DNA from: Mycobacterium sp. NS-7484
Lineage (GTDB): Bacteria; Actinomycetota; Actinomycetes; Mycobacteriales; Mycobacteriaceae
Length of the DNA stretch: 64,000 nucleotides
Assembly (NCBI RefSeq): GCF_001953975.1
Contig: NZ_MBEJ01000069.1
Span: 1 to 64,000 of the forward strand
Direction: 5' to 3'
Positions within the stretch are counted from its first letter, which is position 1; each line of letters begins with the position of its first letter. Of the stretch, positions 57,290 to 64,000 are shown piece after piece. The notes under the pieces are model-generated. The model did not search any database. It had not been told where the DNA came from and worked only from the letters and a program-made list of their open reading frames with translations. A program made the translations under genes and the position numbers.

Positions 57290-58023
57290 CAGGTGATGAC
57301 GGCGCCAACCAAGATGCCGACGACATAGGTGCAGGCGATCGCGATGGCTCCGAACAGCAGTTGCCGCAGCCCCGCGACGGCAATCGGCTTGCGGGTGAAC
57401 CGTGCCGCCACCGCGCCGGCGATCAACAGGCCCACCCCGCCACAGGCCAGCCCAGCCCACAACAACTCGAAGCCGAGCAGGTAGGGAATGAGCGGGATGA
57501 TTGCGCCGATCGCGAACATGACGAACGACGAACCCGCGGCCACGAACGGCGACGGCTTCTCCCGGGGGTCTACACCCAATTCCTGCACGAGATGGAAGTT
57601 CAGGGCCCGATTCTCGTCACGGTGGATTTCCTCGGTTGCCTTCAGCGCGGTTTCGGGAGTCATTCCCATCTCTTGCAGCATGGCCACGAGTTCGGCCCGC
57701 TCAGCGCTGGGGTTCTTGAGGAACGACTTACGTTCCACACTCACCTCAGAATCGACCTGCTCATTGGCCGTGGTCACCGAGGTGTACTCACCGAGCGCCA
57801 TCGAGAAGGCCCCGGCCAACAGGCCCGCCACACCGCTGAGCACGACCGTCTGGGCCGAGGCGCTGGCCCCGACACCGGCGATCAACGCGGTGTTGCTGAC
57901 CAGACCATCCATCGCACCGAAGGTCGCCGCACGTAGCCAGCCGCCGGTGACGTCGGCGTGCCGGTGATAGCTCACATGCGGCAAACCCGTGGGAGACAGT
58001 GACTTACCGACAGACTCCGGCAT
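57289..58023 (-). CDS. VIT1/CCC1-family iron/manganese transporter
   Basis: A 244-residue protein with five helices. The first helix carries GAMDGLVSNTALIAGVG, the second GEYTSVTTANEQVD, and a cytoplasmic glutamate-rich metal-binding loop (about 95-140) has EMGMTPETALKATEEI. The family moves Fe(II) or Mn(II) out of the cytosol. ATG 58023 is chosen. It is coupled to the phytase-like lipoprotein gene. Confidence 0.85.
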   Translation of the reverse strand: MPESVGKSLSPTGLPHVSYHRHADVTGGWLRAATFGAMDGLVSNTALIAGVGASASAQTVVLSGVAGLLAGAFSMALGEYTSVTTANEQVDSEVSVERKSFLKNPSAERAELVAMLQEMGMTPETALKATEEIHRDENRALNFHLVQELGVDPREKPSPFVAAGSSFVMFAIGAIIPLIPYLLGFELLWAGLACGGVGLLIAGAVAARFTRKPIAVAGLRQLLFGAIAIACTYVVGILVGAVIT

Positions 58024-58119
58024 GACGCCAATCTTGCGCTGCGGTGTCACCAGTGTCCAGGAAGGTAGACCTTGGTAACAACCGCCGCACAGGAACCGTC
58101 GCACACGTTACCGTCGGGT

Positions 58120-60042
58120 ATGACCACCACTGCCGAGCATCTTCGAAACGCGTTGGACGGCCGTTGGCGCGACGTCAAGAACGCCATGCGGACCAGACTG
58201 TCGGACGAGGTCTTCCGGCCGCACTACACGCCCAACACCGTCATCGCCCGGGCCAAGGTGGCCGAGCAACTCAAGATCATGGCGGCGGCCGGGGCAGCCG
58301 AGGACGGCTTCCGCAAGGAGCACGGCGGCAACGGCGACGTCGGGGCGGCCATCACCCAGATCGAGATGCTGGCCATGAGTGATCTGTCCCTGATGGTCAA
58401 GGCCGGGGTGCAGTGGGGCCTGTTCGGCGGCGCCATCGAGAACCTGGGCACCGAACGCCACCACCAGGCCTACGTCCGCCCACTGATCGACCTGGAACTG
58501 CCGGGCTGTTTCGCGATGACCGAGACCGGTCACGGCAGCGATGTGCAGTCACTGGAGACCACCGCCACCTACGATCCGGCGACCCAGGAATTCGTCATCC
58601 ACTCCCCCACCCCGTCGGCCCGCAAGGACTATATCGGGGGTGCGGCCGAGACCGCCCGCGTGGCAGCCGTTTTCGCGCAGCTGATCACCCCGGACGGCGA
58701 AGGGCATGGGGTGCACTGCTTCGTCGTGCCGATCCGCGACGACGCAGGCAACGACCTGCCGGGCATCACCACCTCGGATTGTCACTACAAGGGCGGGCTG
58801 CCCGGCGTCGACAACGGCCGCATCGTGTTCGACCAAGTGCGTATCCCGCGGGAGAACCTGCTCAACCGCTACGCCGACGTCGCCGAGGACGGCACGTACT
58901 CCTCGCCCATCGAGAACCCGGGGCGGCGGTTCTTCACCATGCTGGGCACCCTGATCCGCGGCCGTGTCACCGTGGGCGGAAGCGCGGCGGCGGCCGCCCG
59001 GGTGGCCCTCGACATTGCCGTCCGATATGCGTTGGAACGCAGACAATTCGACGCTCCCGACAACGAGGGCGAAGTTTTGATCATGGACTACCTGGTGCAC
59101 CAGCGCCGGCTGTTGCCGCTGATCGCAAAGTCATACGCGCTGCAGTTCGCCCAGAACGAACTGGTGGCCAAATGCCATGAGCTGCAGACCTCCGACGACC
59201 CCGACGCCGAGGAGCAGCGCGAGCTCGAAGCGCGGGCCGCCGGCCTCAAGGCCGCAAACACCTGGCACGCCAGCCGCAGCATCCAGGAGGCCCGCGAAGC
59301 CTGCGGTGGCGCAGGTTATCTGGCCGAGAACCGGTTGATCGCGCTGCGCGCCGACACCGACGTGTTCACCACCTTCGAAGGGGACAACCATGTGCTGACC
59401 CAGTTGGTGGCCAAGGAACTGCTGACCGCCTACGCCGATGACATCAAGGGCATGAGCCCGGTCGAATGGGTGCGGTTCGCCGCGAACTATGCCGGGGAAC
59501 GGGTGCTCAAACGCACGGCCGCCCAGACCATCATGCAGACCATCCTCGACACCCGCCAGGACAACGAGGAGGAAGGCAGCCTGTTCAACCGCGGGACCCA
59601 GGTCCAGATGTTCGAGGACCGCGAGGAGTACATGTTGGCCTCCGTGGCCAGGCGACTACAGGGCAAGGCCAAGGAGATGTCGGCCTTCGACGCGTTCAAC
59701 GCCGTGCAGGACCACGTGCTGCACGCCGCGCAGGCTCATATCGACCGCGTGATCCTGGAGGCCTTCGTCGCCGGCATCGACGCCTGTGAGGACGAGACCG
59801 CCCGCGGCCTGCTCTCCGATGTCTGCGACCTGTACGCCTTGTCGGTGATCGAGGGCGACAAGGCCTGGTTCATCGAGCACCGCTTCCTGTCCACCGAACG
59901 GGCCAAGGCCGTCACCCGTGGCATCAACGAACGCTGCCGCTCACTGCGCCCGCACGTGGAAACCCTCGTCGACGGGTTCGGCGTCCCCGAGCAGCTGCGC
60001 TACGCGGCGATGCTCGATCCCGAGGAACTGGTCAACGGTTAG
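58120..60042 (+). CDS. Acyl-CoA dehydrogenase/oxidase-family protein
   Basis: A 640-residue flavoenzyme longer than ordinary acyl-CoA dehydrogenases and built like acyl-CoA oxidases. The N and middle domains show FAMTETGHGSDVQSLETTAT and the FAD motif RRQF. The catalytic glutamate region is TTFEGDNHVL, and a second helical ACOX-type domain fills residues 460-640. It would act in fatty-acid beta-oxidation. It could start at ATG 58120, which follows TACCGT by five bases. It overlaps the convergent lppP by 4 bp. Confidence 0.87.
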   Translation: MTTTAEHLRNALDGRWRDVKNAMRTRLSDEVFRPHYTPNTVIARAKVAEQLKIMAAAGAAEDGFRKEHGGNGDVGAAITQIEMLAMSDLSLMVKAGVQWGLFGGAIENLGTERHHQAYVRPLIDLELPGCFAMTETGHGSDVQSLETTATYDPATQEFVIHSPTPSARKDYIGGAAETARVAAVFAQLITPDGEGHGVHCFVVPIRDDAGNDLPGITTSDCHYKGGLPGVDNGRIVFDQVRIPRENLLNRYADVAEDGTYSSPIENPGRRFFTMLGTLIRGRVTVGGSAAAAARVALDIAVRYALERRQFDAPDNEGEVLIMDYLVHQRRLLPLIAKSYALQFAQNELVAKCHELQTSDDPDAEEQRELEARAAGLKAANTWHASRSIQEAREACGGAGYLAENRLIALRADTDVFTTFEGDNHVLTQLVAKELLTAYADDIKGMSPVEWVRFAANYAGERVLKRTAAQTIMQTILDTRQDNEEEGSLFNRGTQVQMFEDREEYMLASVARRLQGKAKEMSAFDAFNAVQDHVLHAAQAHIDRVILEAFVAGIDACEDETARGLLSDVCDLYALSVIEGDKAWFIEHRFLSTERAKAVTRGINERCRSLRPHVETLVDGFGVPEQLRYAAMLDPEELVNG

Positions 60043-60530
60043 GGCTTCGGAATCGGGTCGACGGCAACCAGTTTGCCGTCGTCCCCGATCCGGAACCGCA
60101 CCGTGGCGATGCCGGTCGGCGACTTCGGCGAATCCTGGCCCTGCTGCCACTGGTAGTTGACCACCACACTGTCGTCGGCATTGGTGACCACGTTGATGTA
60201 GGGCCGCGGCTCCGGGGTGGCGGGGCCCAGTGGGGTCTGCCGGTCGAAGAACAGCAGCTGCCCGACGCTGTTGGGCTCGGGATCGGACTGGCCCACCTGT
60301 ACCCAGTACAGCCGGCAGTTGGTGGTGTGTCCGGTGTTGACCTGGGTCCACTGCTTACCCGCCTCGGGGGCGGGCAATTTGGCGATCTCGGCGGCGATCG
60401 TGTCGGCGCTGGGACCGTCGGACGGCGCGCAGGTATCGGGCTTCGGCGGCGGTGCCGAAGGCGGACTCCAGCCGCACCCGACCGCGAGGAGACCGACGAA
60501 GGCGACGATGGCGATCAGCCGTGGATACAC
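60039..60530 (-). CDS. lppP: LppP/LprE-family lipoprotein
   Basis: A 163-residue lipoprotein with the lipobox LLAVGCGW (cysteine near 19), a proline-rich spacer and a globular domain with two cysteines (PDTCAPSD, TTNCRLYW). It matches the LppP/LprE family (Rv2330c). GTG 60530 follows TACGCT by seven bases, so it may be leaderless. The function of LppP is unknown. Confidence 0.8.
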   Translation of the reverse strand: MYPRLIAIVAFVGLLAVGCGWSPPSAPPPKPDTCAPSDGPSADTIAAEIAKLPAPEAGKQWTQVNTGHTTNCRLYWVQVGQSDPEPNSVGQLLFFDRQTPLGPATPEPRPYINVVTNADDSVVVNYQWQQGQDSPKSPTGIATVRFRIGDDGKLVAVDPIPKP

Positions 60531-60537
60531 ATCCCCG

Positions 60538-60543
60538 AGCGTA
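60538..60543 (-). promoter_or_regulatory. Candidate -10 element (TACGCT), leaderless spacing
   Basis: On the minus strand TACGCT, seven bases, then GTG at 60530. Confidence 0.45.
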
Positions 60544-60650
60544 GCGAATCCGGCCGGCTCGACGGGCGGGCTGACGGCGGCGCGCCGATAGGTGACACTG
60601 TGTGCGGTCTGATCACGGACCGTCCCTACCACCTACCCAAGGAGACACTG

Positions 60651-60965
60651 ATGGCTTGGTTCCTCGCGATGGAAGGCCCCGCCAACAAGGCCGTCCTGTA
60701 CGAACTGCAGGAATCAGTCAACGTCCACCAGATCGCCGAGGAGATGGCCAGTGCGGCCACCCTCGACCGCCCGGTGCCCGTGCCCGCGGTGCTGCAGAAC
60801 AACAAGCAACAGGTGACGGTGTACGTGCGGCCGGCAGCCTGGGGGGTGTGGACGTTCTACCAACTGACCGAAGAGGAGCGGAAGGCCCTCGCCTCGGTGT
60901 CGAATCCACTGGTGGAAGCGCTTGCGCAGGCGGCCCGCCAGAAGCAGGCCCGGCCTCAGGGCTGA
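60651..60965 (+). CDS. Small conserved hypothetical protein
   Basis: A 104-residue soluble protein with no signal peptide or helix. It starts AWFLAMEGPANKAVLYELQE and has an amphipathic C-terminal helix rich in Ala/Gln/Arg. I do not recognise a family. AAGGAG lies 7 bp before ATG 60651. It stands alone between lppP and tRNA-Asn. Confidence 0.6.
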   Translation: MAWFLAMEGPANKAVLYELQESVNVHQIAEEMASAATLDRPVPVPAVLQNNKQQVTVYVRPAAWGVWTFYQLTEEERKALASVSNPLVEALAQAARQKQARPQG

Positions 60966-60982
60966 AGCCGGGTCGGGAGAAC

Positions 60983-61058
60983 TGGCTCCCCCGGATGGAC
61001 TCGAACCATCAACCGCCCGATTAACAGTCGGGAGCTCTGCCAATTGAGCTACAGGGGA
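60983..61058 (-). tRNA. tRNA-Asn (anticodon GTT)
   Basis: The reverse strand forms a cloverleaf. The acceptor is TCCCCTG with CGGGGGA, the D arm is in AGCTCAATTGGCAGAGCT, the anticodon loop is CTGTTAA (GTT), and the T loop is TTCGAGT. Discriminator G is followed by an encoded CCA (60983-60985). Confidence 0.95.
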
Positions 61059-61219
61059 CTACCTTCCGCGGAAGCTCCGCGGCCGAGCGTTGACTCTAGC
61101 GTACGGACCGCCGCCGCCGCCAACTCGCTCCCGGACGGGCGCGCCGGGCCGGTGGTGAGGCAGGATGGAACCCGCACACATCTGTCGTCTGGGATGCCCG
61201 TCGCTGTGGGAGGAATGCT

Positions 61220-61483
61220 GTGATCCGCTATGCCGCCGTGATCGCCGTCGGCTACGTGCTGGGCGCCAAAGCCGGCCGACGCCGCTACGAGCAGATCGCC
61301 AGCACCTATCGCGCGGTGACGGCCAACCCGGCCACCAAGGCCGTCCTGGACGCCGGGCGACGCAAGATCGCCAAGCGCGTGTCACCGGATCCGCAGTTTC
61401 TCACCTTGACCCCCATCGACGCAGAAACGTCGGTGTTCTCCACGAAGGAGAGCACCGACGCTTCGTCGAAAACTCGCTGGTAG
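61220..61483 (+). CDS. Small conserved protein (Rv2342-like)
   Basis: An 87-residue protein. A hydrophobic N-terminus (RYAAVIAVGYVLGAKAGRRR) could be a short membrane or amphipathic segment; the rest is basic then polar. It corresponds in position and size to Rv2342, next to dnaG in M. tuberculosis. GTG 61220 has a GGGAGGA ribosome site. Function unknown. Confidence 0.75.
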   Translation: MIRYAAVIAVGYVLGAKAGRRRYEQIASTYRAVTANPATKAVLDAGRRKIAKRVSPDPQFLTLTPIDAETSVFSTKESTDASSKTRW

Positions 61484-61488
61484 GGCGC

Positions 61489-61776
61489 CTAGCCTATTCC
61501 CTGGCTGATCGTGCTGCCGGGCAGCAGCGGGCCCGTCACCACACCGTTCTGCCCGACGCCGACCCACGGCGTGCCGACCTGGGCGGGCATGCCGTTGGAG
61601 TAGGACAGGCACTTGCCGTCCTCTTTGTTTCCGAACCAGGCCAGGCAGGCCGGCCCGGCCGTGACCTCGGCCGGGGTGGTCGCGACGAACGCCGGGGCGG
61701 CCGCTGCGGCGCCGGCCGCCAGGACGAATGCGCCGACTGCGACGAACCGCCGCGTCTGTGTGCTGAAAAGTGTCAC
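61489..61776 (-). CDS. Small secreted protein
   Basis: A 95-residue precursor with a signal peptide (RRFVAVGAFVLAAGAAAAA, cleavage near APA) and a small mature domain with two cysteines (GPACLAWFGN, DGKCLSYSNG) likely paired. GTG 61776 begins directly at the charged N-region. A TAGGGT -10 candidate at 61822-61817 would give a leader of about 35 nt. I do not recognise the family. Confidence 0.65.
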   Translation of the reverse strand: MTLFSTQTRRFVAVGAFVLAAGAAAAAPAFVATTPAEVTAGPACLAWFGNKEDGKCLSYSNGMPAQVGTPWVGVGQNGVVTGPLLPGSTISQGIG

Positions 61777-61837
61777 CGGGATTGCCTCTTTCACATCTGG
61801 GTGCCCGACTGCGCTCACCCTATCGCGATGTCGTCGA

Positions 61838-63733
61838 TCACGCAGTCAGGTCGTCCCCGCTGGCCTGTTCCAGCAGGCTGCGCCGGTAGGACTCCATCGC
61901 CACCAGGTCGCCGAACAAAGCGTGATATTCGTCTCCCTGCTCCACCGGCGACATCCGCTGCAGCTTGGACTTCACCTCGGCGATCTGCCGCCCCACCCAC
62001 ACTTCCTGCAGGCGGGCCAGCACGCTGCCGATGTAGCGCGGCAGATGCTCGTCGTCCTCGACGTTGATCGCCTCCACGCCCAGTTCGTTGACCAGGCCGG
62101 CCGCCGCCGGGGACGACGCCTGTTCCCGGACCGCCTCGATCCACTGCGCACCGGATATGCCCGCCGCGGTGCCGCCGGCGGCCTCGATGGCCGAGCGCAC
62201 CGCGGCGTAACCGGGGTGGGTGAAGCTTTCGGTGGTCAACGAGTCGAAGACCGGTCCGGCGATCGCCGGGTACTGCAGGCCGGCTTTGAGCGCCTCGCGC
62301 TGCGGCCATAGCGTCGGGTCGGACGGATTCGGGCGTTGCACGGCCGGCGCCGCGGGACGGCCCGGCGCCCCTGAGGAACGTCGGCTGTCCTTGCGGCCGC
62401 CGGTGGCCTCCTCCCGCACCCGGCCGATCACCTGAGCCACGTTGTCCCAGCCGACCCAGCCGGCCAACTGGCGGGCGTACTCGTCACGCAGCGTGGGGTC
62501 TTTGATGCGCGCGGCCATCGGCACGCACCGCCGCAGCGCGGCCACCCGGCCCTCGGCGCTGTCCAAGTCGTACTCACCCAGTGCGCTGCGAATCACGAAC
62601 TCGAACAACGGAGTTCGTCGCGCCACCAGATCCCGCAACGCGCCGTCACCGGAGCGTAGCCGCAGATCGCACGGATCCATCCCGTCGGGAGCAACCGCCA
62701 CGAACGACTGTCCGGACAGGTTCTGCTCACCCTCGAACGCCTTGACCGCGGCGGCCTGGCCCGCGGCGTCACCGTCGAACACGTAGATCAATTCGCCGCG
62801 GAAGAAATTGTCGTCCATCATCAGCCGGCGCAACATCGACAGGTGTTGCTCGCCGAAGGCGGTGCCGCACGAGGCCACCGCGGTGGTCACCCCGGCCAGG
62901 TGCATCGCCATCACGTCGGTGTAGCCCTCGACGACGACCGCCTGGTGCCCCTTGGCGATGTCACGTTTGGCCCGATCCAGCCCGAACAGCACCTGAGACT
63001 TCTTGTACAGCACCGTTTCCGGGGTGTTGACGTACTTGGCCTGGTTCTGGTCGTCGTCGAACAACCGGCGCGCGCCGAAGCCGATGGTCTCGCCGGAGGA
63101 CACCCGGATCGGCCACAGCAGGCGGCGGTGGAACCGGTCCATCGGCCCGCGTTTACCCTCCCGGCTCAGCCCGGCGGCTTCCAGCTCCTTGAACTCGAAC
63201 CCTTTGCGCAACAGGTGTTTTGTCAGCGTGTCCCAGCCTGAGGGGGCGTACCCGCAGCCGAATTGGGCGGCCGCCGCAGCGTCGAAGTTTCGCTCGGTCA
63301 GGTACTTACGCGCCTCGGCCGCGTCCTCCGAGGCCAGCGCCTGGGCGTAGAACTCCTGTGCGGCGGCGTTGGCGGCCAGCAACCGGCTGCGGCTGCCCCG
63401 ATCCCGCTGGACGTTGGTGGTGGATCCGCCGGTGTAGGTGACGGTGTAACCGACTTTGTCCGCCAGCAGCTCGACGGCTTCGACGAATGTGACGTGCTCG
63501 ATCTTCTGGATGAAGGCGTAGACGTCCCCACCTTCGCCGCAGCCGAAGCAGTGGAAGTGACCGTGGTTTGGCCGCACGTGGAACGACGGCGACTTCTCGT
63601 CATGGAACGGGCACAGCCCCTTCATCGAGTCGGCCCCGGCCCGCCTCAACTGGACGTAGTCGCCGACGACGTCTTCGATGCGGATTTTTTCGCGAATGGC
63701 GGCGATGTCGCGATCAGGGATTCTGCCAGCCAC
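61838..63733 (-). CDS. dnaG: DNA primase
   Basis: A 631-residue primase, near-identical in layout to M. tuberculosis DnaG. The zinc-binding domain has CPFH and CFGC (about 40-65), the RNA polymerase domain follows, and the TOPRIM motifs are VVVEGYTDVMA and YVFDGDAAG. A C-terminal helicase-binding domain (about 460-631) ends SLLEQASGDDLTA. It makes RNA primers at the replication fork. GTG 63733 matches the family N-terminus and lies 6 nt after a TACACT -10. It is preceded by dgt, as in other mycobacteria. Confidence 0.95.
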   Translation of the reverse strand: MAGRIPDRDIAAIREKIRIEDVVGDYVQLRRAGADSMKGLCPFHDEKSPSFHVRPNHGHFHCFGCGEGGDVYAFIQKIEHVTFVEAVELLADKVGYTVTYTGGSTTNVQRDRGSRSRLLAANAAAQEFYAQALASEDAAEARKYLTERNFDAAAAAQFGCGYAPSGWDTLTKHLLRKGFEFKELEAAGLSREGKRGPMDRFHRRLLWPIRVSSGETIGFGARRLFDDDQNQAKYVNTPETVLYKKSQVLFGLDRAKRDIAKGHQAVVVEGYTDVMAMHLAGVTTAVASCGTAFGEQHLSMLRRLMMDDNFFRGELIYVFDGDAAGQAAAVKAFEGEQNLSGQSFVAVAPDGMDPCDLRLRSGDGALRDLVARRTPLFEFVIRSALGEYDLDSAEGRVAALRRCVPMAARIKDPTLRDEYARQLAGWVGWDNVAQVIGRVREEATGGRKDSRRSSGAPGRPAAPAVQRPNPSDPTLWPQREALKAGLQYPAIAGPVFDSLTTESFTHPGYAAVRSAIEAAGGTAAGISGAQWIEAVREQASSPAAAGLVNELGVEAINVEDDEHLPRYIGSVLARLQEVWVGRQIAEVKSKLQRMSPVEQGDEYHALFGDLVAMESYRRSLLEQASGDDLTA

Positions 63734-63739
63734 CGGCCT

Positions 63740-63745
63740 AGTGTA
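63740..63745 (-). promoter_or_regulatory. Candidate -10 element (TACACT) of dnaG, leaderless spacing
   Basis: On the minus strand TACACT, six bases, then the dnaG GTG at 63733. A perfect 7-bp hairpin (TGCGGGC with GCCCGCA, loop GCCGAG, 63746-63765) lies immediately upstream and could end dgt transcripts. Confidence 0.5.
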
Positions 63746-63804
63746 TGCGGGCGCCGAGGCCCGCAATTCGCGAACATCGATCGTCGGCTTGTGTTCGACG
63801 GCTC

Positions 63805-64000
63805 TCAGCCCAGGGGCCGGGGCGAGCGGGCCTCGTGCACTCGTTCCAACCGGCTCTCGGTGTAGGACGCGATCTGATCGACCACGACGCGCAACCGGGC
63901 GCCGTCGTCGTCGGCCCGGTCGAATTCCGGGGCGAACTGCGGGTCCAGACTGCCCGGGGCCTGCGCCCACAGCGCCAGCGCCACCTCGTGGATCAGGGTG
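63805..64000 (-). CDS. dgt: Deoxyguanosinetriphosphate triphosphohydrolase-like, C-terminal end
   Basis: The last 64 residues of an open gene that runs off the window ([19 protein letters not shown] to EARSPRPLG). The helix [16 protein letters not shown] is the typical Dgt C-terminus, and dgt lies directly upstream of dnaG in M. tuberculosis (Rv2344c). Dgt removes triphosphate from dNTPs to control pool size. The HD metal motif is outside the window, so identity rests on the tail and on synteny. Confidence 0.75.
   Translation of the reverse strand, partial: TLIHEVALALWAQAPGSLDPQFAPEFDRADDDGARLRVVVDQIASYTESRLERVHEARSPRPLG

Overview
This window is high-GC actinobacterial chromosome, most likely from a fast-growing Mycobacterium (Mycolicibacterium). 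The evidence is a mycothiol-dependent formaldehyde dehydrogenase end, an MmpL transporter, a cutinase, a PonA2-type PASTA transpeptidase, an LppP-type lipoprotein and a PknE-like kinase. Several blocks also follow M. tuberculosis gene order from memory: mscR/Rv2260 at the left, Rv2264c-like, Rv2314c-Rv2318 (TldE, TldD, UspABC), Rv2325c-Rv2327 (ECF transporter plus MarR), Rv2330c (lppP), and Rv2342-dnaG-dgt at the right. Species cannot be named from this alone.

1-12.6 kb: formaldehyde/mycothiol detoxification (mscR end and metallo-hydrolase), a StyA-like flavoprotein, a bacterial SABATH methyltransferase preceded by a probable leaderless 22-codon ORF, an IlvX-like ThDP enzyme, small secreted proteins, an Hsp70-like membrane protein, two oxidoreductases, and a DUF4185/secreted-protein pair. 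12.6-18.4 kb: a tightly overlapped oligopeptide ABC operon (SBP, two permeases, fused double ATPase) ending in an SDR. 18.4-33.5 kb: universal stress protein, Ser/Thr kinase, formamidase with FmdB, BacA-like importer, MmpL, a frameshifted lipoprotein alkaline phosphatase, and a PonA2/PonA3-type PBP with small envelope genes.

33.5-38.6 kb is the accessory region. It holds an orphan AbiEi-type antitoxin with what looks like a truncated toxin start, a complete AbiEi/AbiEii pair, a degenerate copy of the 3' half of tRNA-Met, a visibly AT-richer KAP-family P-loop NTPase gene, and the intact tRNA-Met gene. The arrangement reads as a small integrated defence-type unit at a tRNA attachment site, next to a toxin-antitoxin cluster. 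No integrase is visible.

38.6-64 kb: mostly core genes. They include a holin-like membrane protein, threonine aldolase, TldD/TldE, a Tat-exported Cys-type sulfatase followed by 26-bp tandem repeats, an epimerase, cutinase, the UspABC sugar importer, an ECF transporter whose S and two A domains are fused, a MarR-MFS operon with a visible operator, a VIT1-like transporter, an acyl-CoA oxidase-like enzyme, tRNA-Asn, dnaG and the end of dgt. Several genes across the window have a TANNNT -10 element 6-7 nt before the start codon, the mycobacterial leaderless-transcript pattern.
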